Source of the DNA: Pararge aegeria
Lineage: Eukaryota > Arthropoda > Insecta > Lepidoptera > Nymphalidae
NCBI RefSeq assembly: GCF_905163445.1
Contig: NW_024397000.1
Coordinates: forward strand, 1-64,000
Direction of reading: 5' to 3'
Length of the DNA stretch: 64,000 nt
Shown piece after piece: positions 22,586 through 36,907 of the stretch (within the stretch, counting starts at the first letter, position 1; the number at the start of each line of letters is the position of its first letter). Both the position numbers and the translations under genes were made by a program. The notes beneath the pieces are model-generated. The model saw only the letters and a program-made list of their open reading frames with translations, made no database searches and was not told the origin of the DNA.

Positions 22586-24029
22586 ACCACTGGCACCAGA
22601 CCCTCAATGCCCTTAAATTTTACCTCGTTAAAATATTTAAAGTGTACTTATTCCGATTGCGAGACCTCGTAAGAGTCCCGTATCGTTATTTTTCGTCACT
22701 ACCTACCCGTACCTCCCCCCTGTGCGGGGTACAATATTGATATGATATTAAAATAATACCATTAATAAATAACATAATAAAAGACCACCACTTTTATAGA
22801 GACATAACGCCACTGTGTGGCGCCGCCATCAGTCTCCTTAGACTCGGTACTTTGTCGTCGCCGTCGACTTCGCACCTTCGCCCCATATAGTAGTGGCGCG
22901 GCGCGACGGGCCTAATGTGTAAGTGAAAAAAAAAAAAAAAAATTAAATTAATTGTTATTTTACAATATCTTCTAATATGAATAAGAGTACTTTGTATTGG
23001 TACGTTTTGTTTTTTGTTTTTTTTTTTTTAAACGGAACTGAACCTAAGTGACCGGCCTGCGGCCGGGCACCCGTCTTATTCATGTTCTAACCTAACCTAA
23101 CCTATCCAAACCTTTTAAAACTAGTTTGGATTCCTTTAGACCTCAGCCCACCGGCAACTACGACTAACTAAACACTGATCTAGCTATCTGGCTTTCATCA
23201 GTGCATCAACAGCAGCATAACTAGTATTAAAATAGTAATGAGTTTTTATTAATGCATATATTCACATTAAATCTTGAATCTAAAGTCTAAAGGTGTCAAA
23301 ACTAGATTTAGGTTAGGTTAGGTTAGAACATGAATACGAGGGGTGCCCGGCCACAGGCCGGGCACTTGGGTTCAGTTCAGTCAAAAATTATATATTATTT
23401 ACTATTATTTATATTTGAATGAGAATGAAAAATAGCAATTATTTTGAATAGTTTTCAGAATGAGACAGACGGGTGTGGTAGGGTAAAATCTCCAATTTAA
23501 AGTTCTCTTATTGCGTATATGTTATGTGTGTTTGCATAGTAGTTTACTATAATGGTAAGCGGTTCGTGTAACGATCTTGCGCGTCTATATTTACAAGTGT
23601 GTGGGCAGTTCGTGTATTGATTATTCGATGACGGGACCTCGTAAGAGTCCCGTATCGTTATTTTTCGTCACTACCTACCCGTACCTCCCCCCCCGTGCAG
23701 GGAGTGGGTAATTTGCGCGCCTGCTGCCTTCCTTGGATGTGGTAGCAGTTTCTCAGGCTCCCTCACCGGAATCGAACCCTGATTCCCCGTTACCCGCGAC
23801 AGACAATGGTAGTCGCAGAAACTCATTCCGATTACGAGACCTCGTAAGAGTCCCGTATCGTTATTTTTCGTCACTACCTACCCCCCCCTACCTCCCCCCG
23901 TGCGGGGTACAATATTGATATGATATTAAAAAAATACCATTAATAAATAACATAATAAAAGACCACCACTTTTATAGAGACATAACGCCACATAATTATA
24001 AAAAGTATAGTGTGTGGATCTAATCAACC
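22586..24029. repeat. Monomer 17
   Basis: 1,444 bp, 18S B-C block 23628-23907. Marker tgtacttattccg near 22646; C-block C-run is 8. Confidence 0.97.
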
Positions 24030-25471
24030 ACCACTGGCACCAGACCCTCAATGCCCTTAAATTTTACCTCGTTAAAATATTTAAAGTGTACTCATTCCGA
24101 TTGCGAGACCTCGTAAGAGTCCCGTATCGTTATTTTTCGTCACTACCTACCCGTACCTCCCCCCTGTGCGGGGTACAATATTGATATGATATTAAAATAA
24201 TACCATTAATAAATAACATAATAAAAGACCACCACTTTTATAGAGACATAACGCCACTGTGTGGCGCCGCCATCAGTCTCCTTAGACTCGGTACTTTGTC
24301 GTCGCCGTCGACTTCGCACCTTCGCCCCATATAGTAGTGGCGCGGCGCGACGGGCCTAATGTGTAAGTGAAAAAAAAAAAAAAAAATTAAATTAATTGTT
24401 ATTTTACAATATCTTCTAATATGAATAAGAGTACTTTGTATTGGTACGTTTTGTTTTTTGTTTTTTTTTTTTTAAACGGAACTGAACCTAAGTGACCGGC
24501 CTGCGGCCGGGCACCCGTCTTATTCATGTTCTAACCTAACCTAACCTATCCAAACCTTTTAAAACTAGTTTGGATTCCTTTAGACCTCAGCCCACCGGCA
24601 ACTACGACTAACTAAACACTGATCTAGCTATCTGGCTTTCATCAGTGCATCAACAGCAGCATAACTAGTATTAAAATAGTAATGAGTTTTTATTAATGCA
24701 TATATTCACATTAAATCTTGAATCTAAAGTCTAAAGGTGTCAAAACTAGATTTAGGTTAGGTTAGGTTAGAACATGAATACGAGGGGTGCCCGGCCACAG
24801 GCCGGGCACTTGGGTTCAGTTCAGTCAAAAATTATATATTATTTACTATTATTTATATTTGAATGAGAATGAAAAATAGCAATTATTTTGAATAGTTTTC
24901 AGAATGAGACAGACGGGTGTGGTAGGGTAAAATCTCCAATTTAAAGTTCTCTTATTGCGTATATGTTATGTGTGTTTGCATAGTAGTTTACTATAATGGT
25001 AAGCGGTTCGTGTAACGATCTTGCGCGTCTATATTTACAAGTGTGTGGGCAGTTCGTGTATTGATTATTCGATGACGGGACCTCGTAAGAGTCCCGTATC
25101 GTTATTTTTCGTCACTACCTACCCGTACCTCCCCCCCCGTGCAGGGAGTGGGTAATTTGCGCGCCTGCTGCCTTCCTTGGATGTGGTAGCAGTTTCTCAG
25201 GCTCCCTCACCGGAATCGAACCCTGATTCCCCGTTACCCGCGACAGACAATGGTAGTCGCAGAAACTCATTCCGATTACGAGACCTCGTAAGAGTCCCGT
25301 ATCGTTATTTTTCGTCACTACCTACCCCCCTACCTCCCCCCGTGCGGGGTACAATATTGATATGATATTAAAAAAATACCATTAATAAATAACATAATAA
25401 AAGACCACCACTTTTATAGAGACATAACGCCACATAATTATAAAAAGTATAGTGTGTGGATCTAATCAACC
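24030..25471. repeat. Monomer 18
   Basis: 1,442 bp, 18S B-C block 25070-25349. No private change noticed. Confidence 0.97.
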
Positions 25472-26915
25472 ACCACTGGCACCAGACCCTCAATGCCCTT
25501 AAATTTTACCTCGTTAAAATATTTAAAGTGTACTTATTCCGATTGCGAGACCTCGTAAGAGTCCCGTATCGTTATTTTTCGTCACTACCTACCCGTACCT
25601 CCCCCCTGTGCGGGGTACAATATTGATATGATATTAAAATAATACCATTAATAAATAACATAATAAAAGACCACCACTTTTATAGAGACATAACGCCACT
25701 GTGTGGCGCCGCCATCAGTCTCCTTAGACTCGGTACTTTGTCGTCGCCGTCGACTTCGCACCTTCGCCCCATATAGTAGTGGCGCGGCGCGACGGGCCTA
25801 ATGTGTAAGTGAAAAAAAAAAAAAAAAATTAAATTAATTGTTATTTTACAATATCTTCTAATATGAATAAGAGTACTTTGTATTGGTACGTTTTGTTTTT
25901 TGTTTTTTTTTTTTTAAACGGAACTGAACCTAAGTGACCGGCCTGCGGCCGGGCACCCGTCTTATTCATGTTCTAACCTAACCTAACCTATCCAAACCTT
26001 TTAAAACTAGTTTGGATTCCTTTAGACCTCAGCCCACCGGCAACTACGACTAACTAAACACTGATCTAGCTATCTGGCTTTCATCAGTGCATCAACAGCA
26101 GCATAACTAGTATTAAAATAGTAATGAGTTTTTATTAATGCATATATTCACATTAAATCTTGAATCTAAAGTCTAAAGGTGTCAAAACTAGATTTAGGTT
26201 AGGTTAGGTTAGAACATGAATACGAGGGGTGCCCGGCCACAGGCCGGGCACTTGGGTTCAGTTCAGTCAAAAATTATATATTATTTACTATTATTTATAT
26301 TTGAATGAGAATGAAAAATAGCAATTATTTTGAATAGTTTTCAGAATGAGACAGACGGGTGTGGTAGGGTAAAATCTCCAATTTAAAGTTCTCTTATTGC
26401 GTATATGTTATGTGTGTTTGCATAGTAGTTTACTATAATGGTAAGCGGTTCGTGTAACGATCTTGCGCGTCTATATTTGCAAGTGTGTGGGCAGTTCGTG
26501 TATTGATTATTCGATGACGGGACCTCGTAAGAGTCCCGTATCGTTATTTTTCGTCACTACCTACCCGTACCTCCCCCCCCGTGCAGGGAGTGGGTAATTT
26601 GCGCGCCTGCTGCCTTCCTTGGATGTGGTAGCAGTTTCTCAGGCTCCCTCACCGGAATCGAACCCTGATTCCCCGTTACCCGCGACAGACAATTGTAGTC
26701 GCAGAAACTCATTCCGATTACGAGACCTCGTAAGAGTCCCGTATCGTTATTTTTCGTCACTACCTACCCCCCCCTACCTCCCCCCGTGCGGGGTACAATA
26801 TTGATATGATATTAAAAAAATACCATTAATAAATAACATAATAAAAGACCACCACTTTTATAGAGACATAACGCCACATAATTATAAAAAGTATAGTGTG
26901 TGGATCTAATCAACC
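25472..26915. repeat. Monomer 19
   Basis: 1,444 bp, 18S B-C block 26514-26793. Markers tgtacttattccg near 25532, atttgcaag near 26477 and gacaattgtag near 26688. The last two are shared with monomer 14, five units upstream, but the poly(A) run is intact here. Confidence 0.97.
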
Positions 26916-28546
26916 ACCACTGGCACCAGACCCTCAATGCCCTTAAATTTTACCTCGTTAAAATATTTAAAGTGTACTCATTCCGATTGCGAGACCTCGT
27001 AAGAGTCCCGTATCGTTATTTTTCGTCACTACCTACCCGTACCTCCCCCCTGTGCGGGGTACAATATTGATATATAATAATAATAATAATAATAATAATT
27101 TTATTTCAAGCATCAAATACAGCTCATATTTTGTTAGTAAATACTTAGCCTATGTTAGTAACTTACGTATAAGAGAGGGATATGCGAATCACCGCCGTTC
27201 TAGTCCATTTGAAATAGCACAGCAGTGATTCACATATCTGCAGTCCAACCTGCTGGCGATCATCTTAAAATAATACCATTAATAAATAACATAATAAAAG
27301 ACCACCACTTTTATAGAGACATAACGCCACTGTGTGGCGCCGCCATCAGTCTCCTTAGACTCGGTACTTTGTCGTCGCCGTCGACTTCGCACCTTCGCCC
27401 CATATAGTAGTGGCGCGGCGCGACGGGCCTAATGTGTAAGTGAAAAAAAAAAAAAAAAATTAAATTAATTGTTATTTTACAATATCTTCTAATATGAATA
27501 AGAGTACTTTGTATTGGTACGTTTTGTTTTTTGTTTTTTTTTTTTTAAACGGAACTGAACCTAAGTGACCGGCCTGCGGCCGGGCACCCGTCTTATTCAT
27601 GTTCTAACCTAACCTAACCTATCCAAACCTTTTAAAACTAGTTTGGATTCCTTTAGACCTCAGCCCACCGGCAACTACGACTAACTAAACACTGATCTAG
27701 CTATCTGGCTTTCATCAGTGCATCAACAGCAGCATAACTAGTATTAAAATAGTAATGAGTTTTTATTAATGCATATATTCACATTAAATCTTGAATCTAA
27801 AGTCTAAAGGTGTCAAAACTAGATTTAGGTTAGGTTAGGTTAGAACATGAATACGAGGGGTGCCCGGCCACAGGCCGGGCACTTGGGTTCAGTTCAGTCA
27901 AAAATTATATATTATTTACTATTATTTATATTTGAATGAGAATGAAAAATAGCAATTATTTTGAATAGTTTTCAGAATGAGACAGACGGGTGTGGTAGGG
28001 TAAAATCTCCAATTTAAAGTTCTCTTATTGCGTATATGTTATGTGTGTTTGCATAGTAGTTTACTATAATGGTAAGCGGTTCGTGTAACGATCTTGCGCG
28101 TCTATATTTACAAGTGTGTGGGCAGTTCGTGTATTGATTATTCGATGACGGGACCTCGTAAGAGTCCCGTATCGTTATTTTTCGTCACTACCTACCCGTA
28201 CCTCCCCCCCCGTGCAGGGAGTGGGTAATTTGCGCGCCTGCTGCCTTCCTTGGATGTGGTAGCAGTTTCTCAGGCTCCCTCACCGGAATCGAACCCTGAT
28301 TCCCCGTTACCCGCGACAGACAATGGTAGTCGCAGAAACTCATTCCGATTACGAGACCTCGTAAGAGTCCCGTATCGTTATTTTTCGTCACTACCTACCC
28401 CCCCCTACCTCCCCCCGTGCGGGGTACAATATTGATATGATATTAAAAAAATACCATTAATAAATAACATAATAAAAGACCACCACTTTTATAGAGACAT
28501 AACGCCACATAATTATAAAAAGTATAGTGTGTGGATCTAATCAACC
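26916..28546. repeat. Monomer 20, carrying a 191-bp insertion (1,631 bp)
   Basis: Normal unit interrupted in the AT-rich stretch after fragment A (see 27074-27264). 18S B-C block 28145-28424; C-block C-run is 8. Confidence 0.97.
27074..27264 (-). mobile_element. Non-LTR retrotransposon 3' fragment with (ATT)n tail
   Basis: About 191 bp replace 4 bp between caatattgatat and ttaaaataatacc, and are found in this monomer only. On the minus strand the insert begins gatgatcgccagcagg, continues through non-coding sequence, and ends cttgaaataaaatt followed by about eight ATT units. An AATAAA-like signal (27100-27105 reversed) followed by a short microsatellite tail is typical of 5'-truncated LINE copies of insects (CR1- or Jockey-like). 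No reverse transcriptase coding part is present, so the family cannot be named. I see no clear target-site duplication; 4 bp of target appear lost. Confidence 0.65.
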
Positions 28547-29988
28547 ACCACTGGCACCAGACCCTCAATGCCCTTAAATTTTACCTCGTTAAAATATTTA
28601 AAGTGTACTCATTCCGATTGCGAGACCTCGTAAGAGTCCCGTATCGTTATTTTTCGTCACTACCTACCCGTACCTCCCCCCTGTGCGGGGTACAATATTG
28701 ATATGATATTAAAATAATACCATTAATAAATAACATAATAAAAGACCACCACTTTTATAGAGACATAACGCCACTGTGTGGCGCCGCCATCAGTCTCCTT
28801 AGACTCGGTACTTTGTCGTCGCCGTCGACTTCGCACCTTCGCCCCATATAGTAGTGGCGCGGCGCGACGGGCCTAATGTGTAAGTGAAAAAAAAAAAAAA
28901 AATTAAATTAATTGTTATTTTACAATATCTTCTAATATGAATAAGAGTACTTTGTATTGGTACGTTTTGTTTTTTGTTTTTTTTTTTTTAAACGGAACTG
29001 AACCTAAGTGACCGGCCTGCGGCCGGGCACCCGTCTTATTCATGTTCTAACCTAACCTAACCTATCCAAACCTTTTAAAACTAGTTTGGATTCCTTTAGA
29101 CCTCAGCCCACCGGCAACTACGACTAACTAAACACTGATCTAGCTATCTGGCTTTCATCAGTGCATCAACAGCAGCATAACTAGTATTAAAATAGTAATG
29201 AGTTTTTATTAATGCATATATTCACATTAAATCTTGAATCTAAAGTCTAAAGGTGTCAAAACTAGATTTAGGTTAGGTTAGGTTAGAACATGAATACGAG
29301 GGGTGCCCGGCCACAGGCCGGGCACTTGGGTTCAGTTCAGTCAAAAATTATATATTATTTACTATTATTTATATTTGAATGAGAATGAAAAATAGCAATT
29401 ATTTTGAATAGTTTTCAGAATGAGACAGACGGGTGTGGTAGGGTAAAATCTCCAATTTAAAGTTCTCTTATTGCGTATATGTTATGTGTGTTTGCATAGT
29501 AGTTTACTATAATGGTAAGCGGTTCGTGTAACGATCTTGCGCGTCTATATTTACAAGTGTGTGGGCAGTTCGTGTATTGATTATTCGATGACGGGACCTC
29601 GTAAGAGTCCCGTATCGTTATTTTTCGTCACTACCTACCCGTACCTCCCCCCCCCGTGCAGGGAGTGGGTAATTTGCGCGCCTGCTGCCTTCCTTGGATG
29701 TGGTAGCAGTTTCTCAGGCTCCCTCACCGGAATCGAACCCTGATTCCCCGTTACCCGCGACAGACAATGGTAGTCGCAGAAACTCATTCCGATTACGAGA
29801 CCTCGTAAGAGTCCCGTATCGTTATTTTTCGTCACTACCTACCCCCCTACCTCCCCCCGTGCGGGGTACAATATTGATATGATATTAAAAAAATACCATT
29901 AATAAATAACATAATAAAAGACCACCACTTTTATAGAGACATAACGCCACATAATTATAAAAAGTATAGTGTGTGGATCTAATCAACC
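28547..29988. repeat. Monomer 21
   Basis: 1,442 bp, 18S B-C block 29587-29866. B C-run is 9, shared with the next two units. Confidence 0.97.
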
Positions 29989-31431
29989 ACCACTGGCACC
30001 AGACCCTCAATGCCCTTAAATTTTACCTCGTTAAAATATTTAAAGTGTACTCATTCCGATTGCGAGACCTCGTAAGAGTCCCGTATCGTTATTTTTCGTC
30101 ACTACCTACCCGTACCTCCCCCCTGTGCGGGGTACAATATTGATATGATATTAAAATAATACCATTAATAAATAACATAATAAAAGACCACCACTTTTAT
30201 AGAGACATAACGCCACTGTGTGGCGCCGCCATCAGTCTCCTTAGACTCGGTACTTTGTCGTCGCCGTCGACTTCGCACCTTCGCCCCATATAGTAGTGGC
30301 GCGGCGCGACGGGCCTAATGTGTAAGTGAAAAAAAAAAAAAAAAATTAAATTAATTGTTATTTTACAATATCTTCTAATATGAATAAGAGTACTTTGTAT
30401 TGGTACGTTTTGTTTTTTGTTTTTTTTTTTTTAAACGGAACTGAACCTAAGTGACCGGCCTGCGGCCGGGCACCCGTCTTATTCATGTTCTAACCTAACC
30501 TAACCTATCCAAACCTTTTAAAACTAGTTTGGATTCCTTTAGACCTCAGCCCACCGGCAACTACGACTAACTAAACACTGATCTAGCTATCTGGCTTTCA
30601 TCAGTGCATCAACAGCAGCATAACTAGTATTAAAATAGTAATGAGTTTTTATTAATGCATATATTCACATTAAATCTTGAATCTAAAGTCTAAAGGTGTC
30701 AAAACTAGATTTAGGTTAGGTTAGGTTAGAACATGAATACGAGGGGTGCCCGGCCACAGGCCGGGCACTTGGGTTCAGTTCAGTCAAAAATTATATATTA
30801 TTTACTATTATTTATATTTGAATGAGAATGAAAAATAGCAATTATTTTGAATAGTTTTCAGAATGAGACAGACGGGTGTGGTAGGGTAAAATCTCCAATT
30901 TAAAGTTCTCTTATTGCGTATATGTTATGTGTGTTTGCATAGTAGTTTACTATAATGGTAAGCGGTTCGTGTAACGATCTTGCGCGTCTATATTTACAAG
31001 TGTGTGGGCAGTTCGTGTATTGATTATTCGATGACGGGACCTCGTAAGAGTCCCGTATCGTTATTTTTCGTCACTACCTACCCGTACCTCCCCCCCCCGT
31101 GCAGGGAGTGGGTAATTTGCGCGCCTGCTGCCTTCCTTGGATGTGGTAGCAGTTTCTCAGGCTCCCTCACCGGAATCGAACCCTGATTCCCCGTTACCCG
31201 CGACAGACAATGGTAGTCGCAGAAACTCATTCCGATTACGAGACCTCGTAAGAGTCCCGTATCGTTATTTTTCGTCACTACCTACCCCCCTACCTCCCCC
31301 CGTGCGGGGTACAATATTGATATGATATTAAAAAAATACCATTAATAAATAACATAATAAAAGACCACCACTTTTATAGAGACATAACGCCACATAATTA
31401 TAAAAAGTATAGTGTGTGGATCTAATCAACC
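29989..31431. repeat. Monomer 22
   Basis: 1,443 bp, 18S B-C block 31030-31309. B C-run is 9. Confidence 0.97.
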
Positions 31432-32874
31432 ACCACTGGCACCAGACCCTCAATGCCCTTAAATTTTACCTCGTTAAAATATTTAAAGTGTACTCATTCC
31501 GATTGCGAGACCTCGTAAGAGTCCCGTATCGTTATTTTTCGTCACTACCTACCCGTACCTCCCCCCTGTGCGGGGTACAATATTGATATGATATTAAAAT
31601 AATACCATTAATAAATAACATAATAAAAGACCACCACTTTTATAGAGACATAACGCCACTGTGTGGCGCCGCCATCAGTCTCCTTAGACTCGGTACTTTG
31701 TCGTCGCCGTCGACTTCGCACCTTCGCCCCATATAGTAGTGGCGCGGCGCGACGGGCCTAATGTGTAAGTGAAAAAAAAAAAAAAAAATTAAATTAATTG
31801 TTATTTTACAATATCTTCTAATATGAATAAGAGTACTTTGTATTGGTACGTTTTGTTTTTTGTTTTTTTTTTTTTAAACGGAACTGAACCTAAGTGACCG
31901 GCCTGCGGCCGGGCACCCGTCTTATTCATGTTCTAACCTAACCTAACCTATCCAAACCTTTTAAAACTAGTTTGGATTCCTTTAGACCTCAGCCCACCGG
32001 CAACTACGACTAACTAAACACTGATCTAGCTATCTGGCTTTCATCAGTGCATCAACAGCAGCATAACTAGTATTAAAATAGTAATGAGTTTTTATTAATG
32101 CATATATTCACATTAAATCTTGAATCTAAAGTCTAAAGGTGTCAAAACTAGATTTAGGTTAGGTTAGGTTAGAACATGAATACGAGGGGTGCCCGGCCAC
32201 AGGCCGGGCACTTGGGTTCAGTTCAGTCAAAAATTATATATTATTTACTATTATTTATATTTGAATGAGAATGAAAAATAGCAATTATTTTGAATAGTTT
32301 TCAGAATGAGACAGACGGGTGTGGTAGGGTAAAATCTCCAATTTAAAGTTCTCTTATTGCGTATATGTTATGTGTGTTTGCATAGTAGTTTACTATAATG
32401 GTAAGCGGTTCGTGTAACGATCTTGCGCGTCTATATTTACAAGTGTGTGGGCAGTTCGTGTATTGATTATTCGATGACGGGACCTCGTAAGAGTCCCGTA
32501 TCGTTATTTTTCGTCACTACCTACCCGTACCTCCCCCCCCCGTGCAGGGAGTGGGTAATTTGCGCGCCTGCTGCCTTCCTTGGATGTGGTAGCAGTTTCT
32601 CAGGCTCCCTCACCGGAATCGAACCCTGATTCCCCGTTACCCGCGACAGACAATGGTAGTCGCAGAAACTCATTCCGATTACGAGACCTCGTAAGAGTCC
32701 CGTATCGTTATTTTTCGTCACTACCTACCCCCCTACCTCCCCCCGTGCGGGGTACAATATTGATATGATATTAAAAAAATACCATTAATAAATAACATAA
32801 TAAAAGACCACCACTTTTATAGAGACATAACGCCACATAATTATAAAAAGTATAGTGTGTGGATCTAATCAACC
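31432..32874. repeat. Monomer 23
   Basis: 1,443 bp, 18S B-C block 32473-32752. B C-run is 9; same length and markers as monomer 22, so probably a recent local duplicate. Confidence 0.97.
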
Positions 32875-34316
32875 ACCACTGGCACCAGACCCTCAATGCC
32901 CTTAAATTTTACCTCGTTAAAATATTTAAAGTGTACTCATTCCGATTGCGAGACCTCGTAAGAGTCCCGTATCGTTATTTTTCGTCACTACCTACCCGTA
33001 CCTCCCCCCTGTGCGGGGTACAATATTGATATGATATTAAAATAATACCATTAATAAATAACATAATAAAAGACCACCACTTTTATAGAGACATAACGCC
33101 ACTGTGTGGCGCCGCCATCAGTCTCCTTAGACTCGGTACTTTGTCGTCGCCGTCGACTTCGCACCTTCGCCCCATATAGTAGTGGCGCGGCGCGACGGGC
33201 CTAATGTGTAAGTGAAAAAAAAAAAAAAAAATTAAATTAATTGTTATTTTACAATATCTTCTAATATGAATAAGAGTACTTTGTATTGGTACGTTTTGTT
33301 TTTTGTTTTTTTTTTTTTAAACGGAACTGAACCTAAGTGACCGGCCTGCGGCCGGGCACCCGTCTTATTCATGTTCTAACCTAACCTAACCTATCCAAAC
33401 CTTTTAAAACTAGTTTGGATTCCTTTAGACCTCAGCCCACCGGCAACTACGACTAACTAAACACTGATCTAGCTATCTGGCTTTCATCAGTGCATCAACA
33501 GCAGCATAACTAGTATTAAAATAGTAATGAGTTTTTATTAATGCATATATTCACATTAAATCTTGAATCTAAAGTCTAAAGGTGTCAAAACTAGATTTAG
33601 GTTAGGTTAGGTTAGAACATGAATACGAGGGGTGCCCGGCCACAGGCCGGGCACTTGGGTTCAGTTCAGTCAAAAATTATATATTATTTACTATTATTTA
33701 TATTTGAATGAGAATGAAAAATAGCAATTATTTTGAATAGTTTTCAGAATGAGACAGACGGGTGTGGTAGGGTAAAATCTCCAATTTAAAGTTCTCTTAT
33801 TGCGTATATGTTATGTGTGTTTGCATAGTAGTTTACTATAATGGTAAGCGGTTCGTGTAACGATCTTGCGCGTCTATATTTACAAGTGTGTGGGCAGTTC
33901 GTGTATTGATTATTCGATGACGGGACCTCGTAAGAGTCCCGTATCGTTATTTTTCGTCACTACCTACCCGTACCTCCCCCCCCGTGCAGGGAGTGGGTAA
34001 TTTGCGCGCCTGCTGCCTTCCTTGGATGTGGTAGCAGTTTCTCAGGCTCCCTCACCGGAATCGAACCCTGATTCCCCGTTACCCGCGACAGACAATGGTA
34101 GTCGCAGAAACTCATTCCGATTACGAGACCTCGTAAGAGTCCCGTATCGTTATTTTTCGTCACTACCTACCCCCCTACCTCCCCCCGTGCGGGGTACAAT
34201 ATTGATATGATATTAAAAAAATACCATTAATAAATAACATAATAAAAGACCACCACTTTTATAGAGACATAACGCCACATAATTATAAAAAGTATAGTGT
34301 GTGGATCTAATCAACC
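32875..34316. repeat. Monomer 24
   Basis: 1,442 bp, 18S B-C block 33915-34194. B C-run is back to 8. Confidence 0.97.
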
Positions 34317-36907
34317 ACCACTGGCACCAGACCCTCAATGCCCTTAAATTTTACCTCGTTAAAATATTTAAAGTGTACTCATTCCGATTGCGAGACCTCG
34401 TAAGAGTCCCGTATCGTTATTTTTCGTCACTACCTACCCGTACCTCCCCCCTGTGCGGGGTACAATATTGATATGATATTAAAATAATACCATTAATAAA
34501 TAACATAATAAAAGACCACCACTTTTATAGAGACATAACGCCACTGTGTGGCGCCGCCATCAGTCTCCTTAGACTCGGTACTTTGTCGTCGCCGTCGACT
34601 TCGCACCTTCGCCCCATATAGTAGTGGCGCGGCGCGACGGGCCTAATTAAATTAATTGTTATTTCACAATATCTTCTAATATGAATAAGAGTACTTTGTA
34701 TTGGTACGTTTTGTTTTTTGTTTTTTTTTTTTTAAACGGAACTGAACCTAAGTGACCGGCCTGCGGCCGGGCACCCGTCTTATTCATGTTCTAACCTAAC
34801 CTAACCTATCCAAACCTTTTAAAACTAGTTTGGATTCCTTTAGACCTCAGCCCACCGGCAACTACGACTAACTAAACACTGATCTAGCTATCTGGTTTTC
34901 ATCAGTGCATCAACAGCAGCATAACTAGTATTAAAATAGTAATGAGTTTTTATTAATGCATATATTCACATTAAATCTTGAATCTAAAGTCTAAAGGTGT
35001 CAAAACTAGATTTAGGTTAGGTTAGGTTAGAACATGAATACGAGGGGTGCCCGGCCACAGGCCGGGCACTTGGGTTCAGTTCAGTCAAAAATTATATATT
35101 ATTTACTATTATTTATATTTGAATGAGAATGAAAAATAGCAATTATTTTGAATAGTTTTCAGAATGAGACAGACTGGTGTGGTAGGGTAAAATCTCCAAT
35201 TTAAAGTTCTCTTATTGCGTATATGTTATGTGTGTTTGCATAGTAGTTTACTATAATGGTAAGCGGTTCGTGTAACGATCTTGCGCGTCTATATTTACAA
35301 GTGTGTGGGCAGTTCGTGTATTGATTATTCGATGACGGGACCTCGTAAGAGTCCCGTATCGTTATTTTTCGTCACTACCTACCCGTACCTCCCCCCCCGT
35401 GCAGGGAGTGGGTAATTTGCGCGCCTGCTGCCTTCCTTGGATGTGGTAGCAGTTTCTCAGGCTCCCTCACCGGAATCGAACCCTGATTCCCCGTTACCCG
35501 CGACAGACAATGGTAGTCGCAGAAACTCATTCCGATTACGAGACCTCGTAAGAGTCCCGTATCGTTATTTTTCGTCACTACCTACCCCCCTACCTCCCCC
35601 CGTGCGGGGTACAATATTGATATGATATTAAAAAAATACCATTAATAAATAACATAATAAAAGACCACCACTTTTATAGAGACATAACGCCACTGTGTGG
35701 CGCCGCCATCAGTCTCCTTAGACTCGGTACTTTGTCGTCGCCGTCGACTTCGCACCTTCGCCCCATATAGTAGTGGCGCGGCGCGACGGGCCTAATGTGT
35801 AAGTGAAAAAAAAAAAAAAAAATTAAATTAATTGTTATTTTACAATATCTTCTAATATGAATAAGAGTACTTTGTATTGGTACGTTTTGTTTTTTGTTTT
35901 TTTTTTTTTAAACGGAACTGAACCTAAGTGACCGGCCTGCGGCCGGGCACCCGTCTTATTCATGTTCTAACCTAACCTAACCTATCCAAACCTTTTAAAA
36001 CTAGTTTGGATTCCTTTAGACCTCAGCCCACCGGCAACTACGACTAACTAAACACTGATCTAGCTATCTGGCTTTCATCAGTGCATCAACAGCAGCATAA
36101 CTAGTATTAAAATAGTAATGAGTTTTTATTAATGCATATATTCACATTAAATCTTGAATCTAAAGTCTAAAGGTGTCAAAACTAGATTTAGGTTAGGTTA
36201 GGTTAGAACATGAATACGAGGGGTGCCCGGCCACAGGCCGGGCACTTGGGTTCAGTTCAGTCAAAAATTATATATTATTTACTATTATTTATATTTGAAT
36301 GAGAATGAAAAATAGCAATTATTTTGAATAGTTTTCAGAATGAGACAGACGGGTGTGGTAGGGTAAAATCTCCAATTTAAAGTTCTCTTATTGCGTATAT
36401 GTTATGTGTGTTTGCATAGTAGTTTACTATAATGGTAAGCGGTTCGTGTAACGATCTTGCGCGTCTATATTTACAAGTGTGTGGGCAGTTCGTGTATTGA
36501 TTATTCGATGACGGGACCTCGTAAGAGTCCCGTATCGTTATTTTTCGTCACTACCTACCCGTACCTCCCCCCCCGTGCAGGGAGTGGGTAATTTGCGCGC
36601 CTGCTGCCTTCCTTGGATGTGGTAGCAGTTTCTCAGGCTCCCTCACCGGAATCGAACCCTGATTCCCCGTTACCCGCGACAGACAATGGTAGTCGCAGAA
36701 ACTCATTCCGATTACGAGACCTCGTAAGAGTCCCGTATCGTTATTTTTCGTCACTACCTACCCCCCTACCTCCCCCCGTGCGGGGTACAATATTGATATG
36801 ATATTAAAAAAATACCATTAATAAATAACATAATAAAAGACCACCACTTTTATAGAGACATAACGCCACATAATTATAAAAAGTATAGTGTGTGGATCTA
36901 ATCAACC
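34317..36907. repeat. Monomers 25-26 fused, first one lacking poly(A) (2,591 bp)
   Basis: The first half has the same poly(A)-loss junction as monomer 14 (34646/34647) but a normal TTAGG tract. It also has ttatttcac near 34662, tggttttcat near 34893 and gactggtg near 35172. Its B-C block (35330-35609) is complete, and the AT-rich stretch after fragment C runs at about 35693 straight into tgtgtggcgccgcc, the sequence that normally follows copy A. The crossover was therefore near the right end of the 168-bp repeat. The second B-C block is 36506-36785. Confidence 0.95.

Noticed and set aside
27225..27407. 60-codon plus-strand frame across the end of the retrotransposon-like insert
   Set aside because: It joins insert sequence to ordinary satellite sequence by chance, and no family is recognisable.
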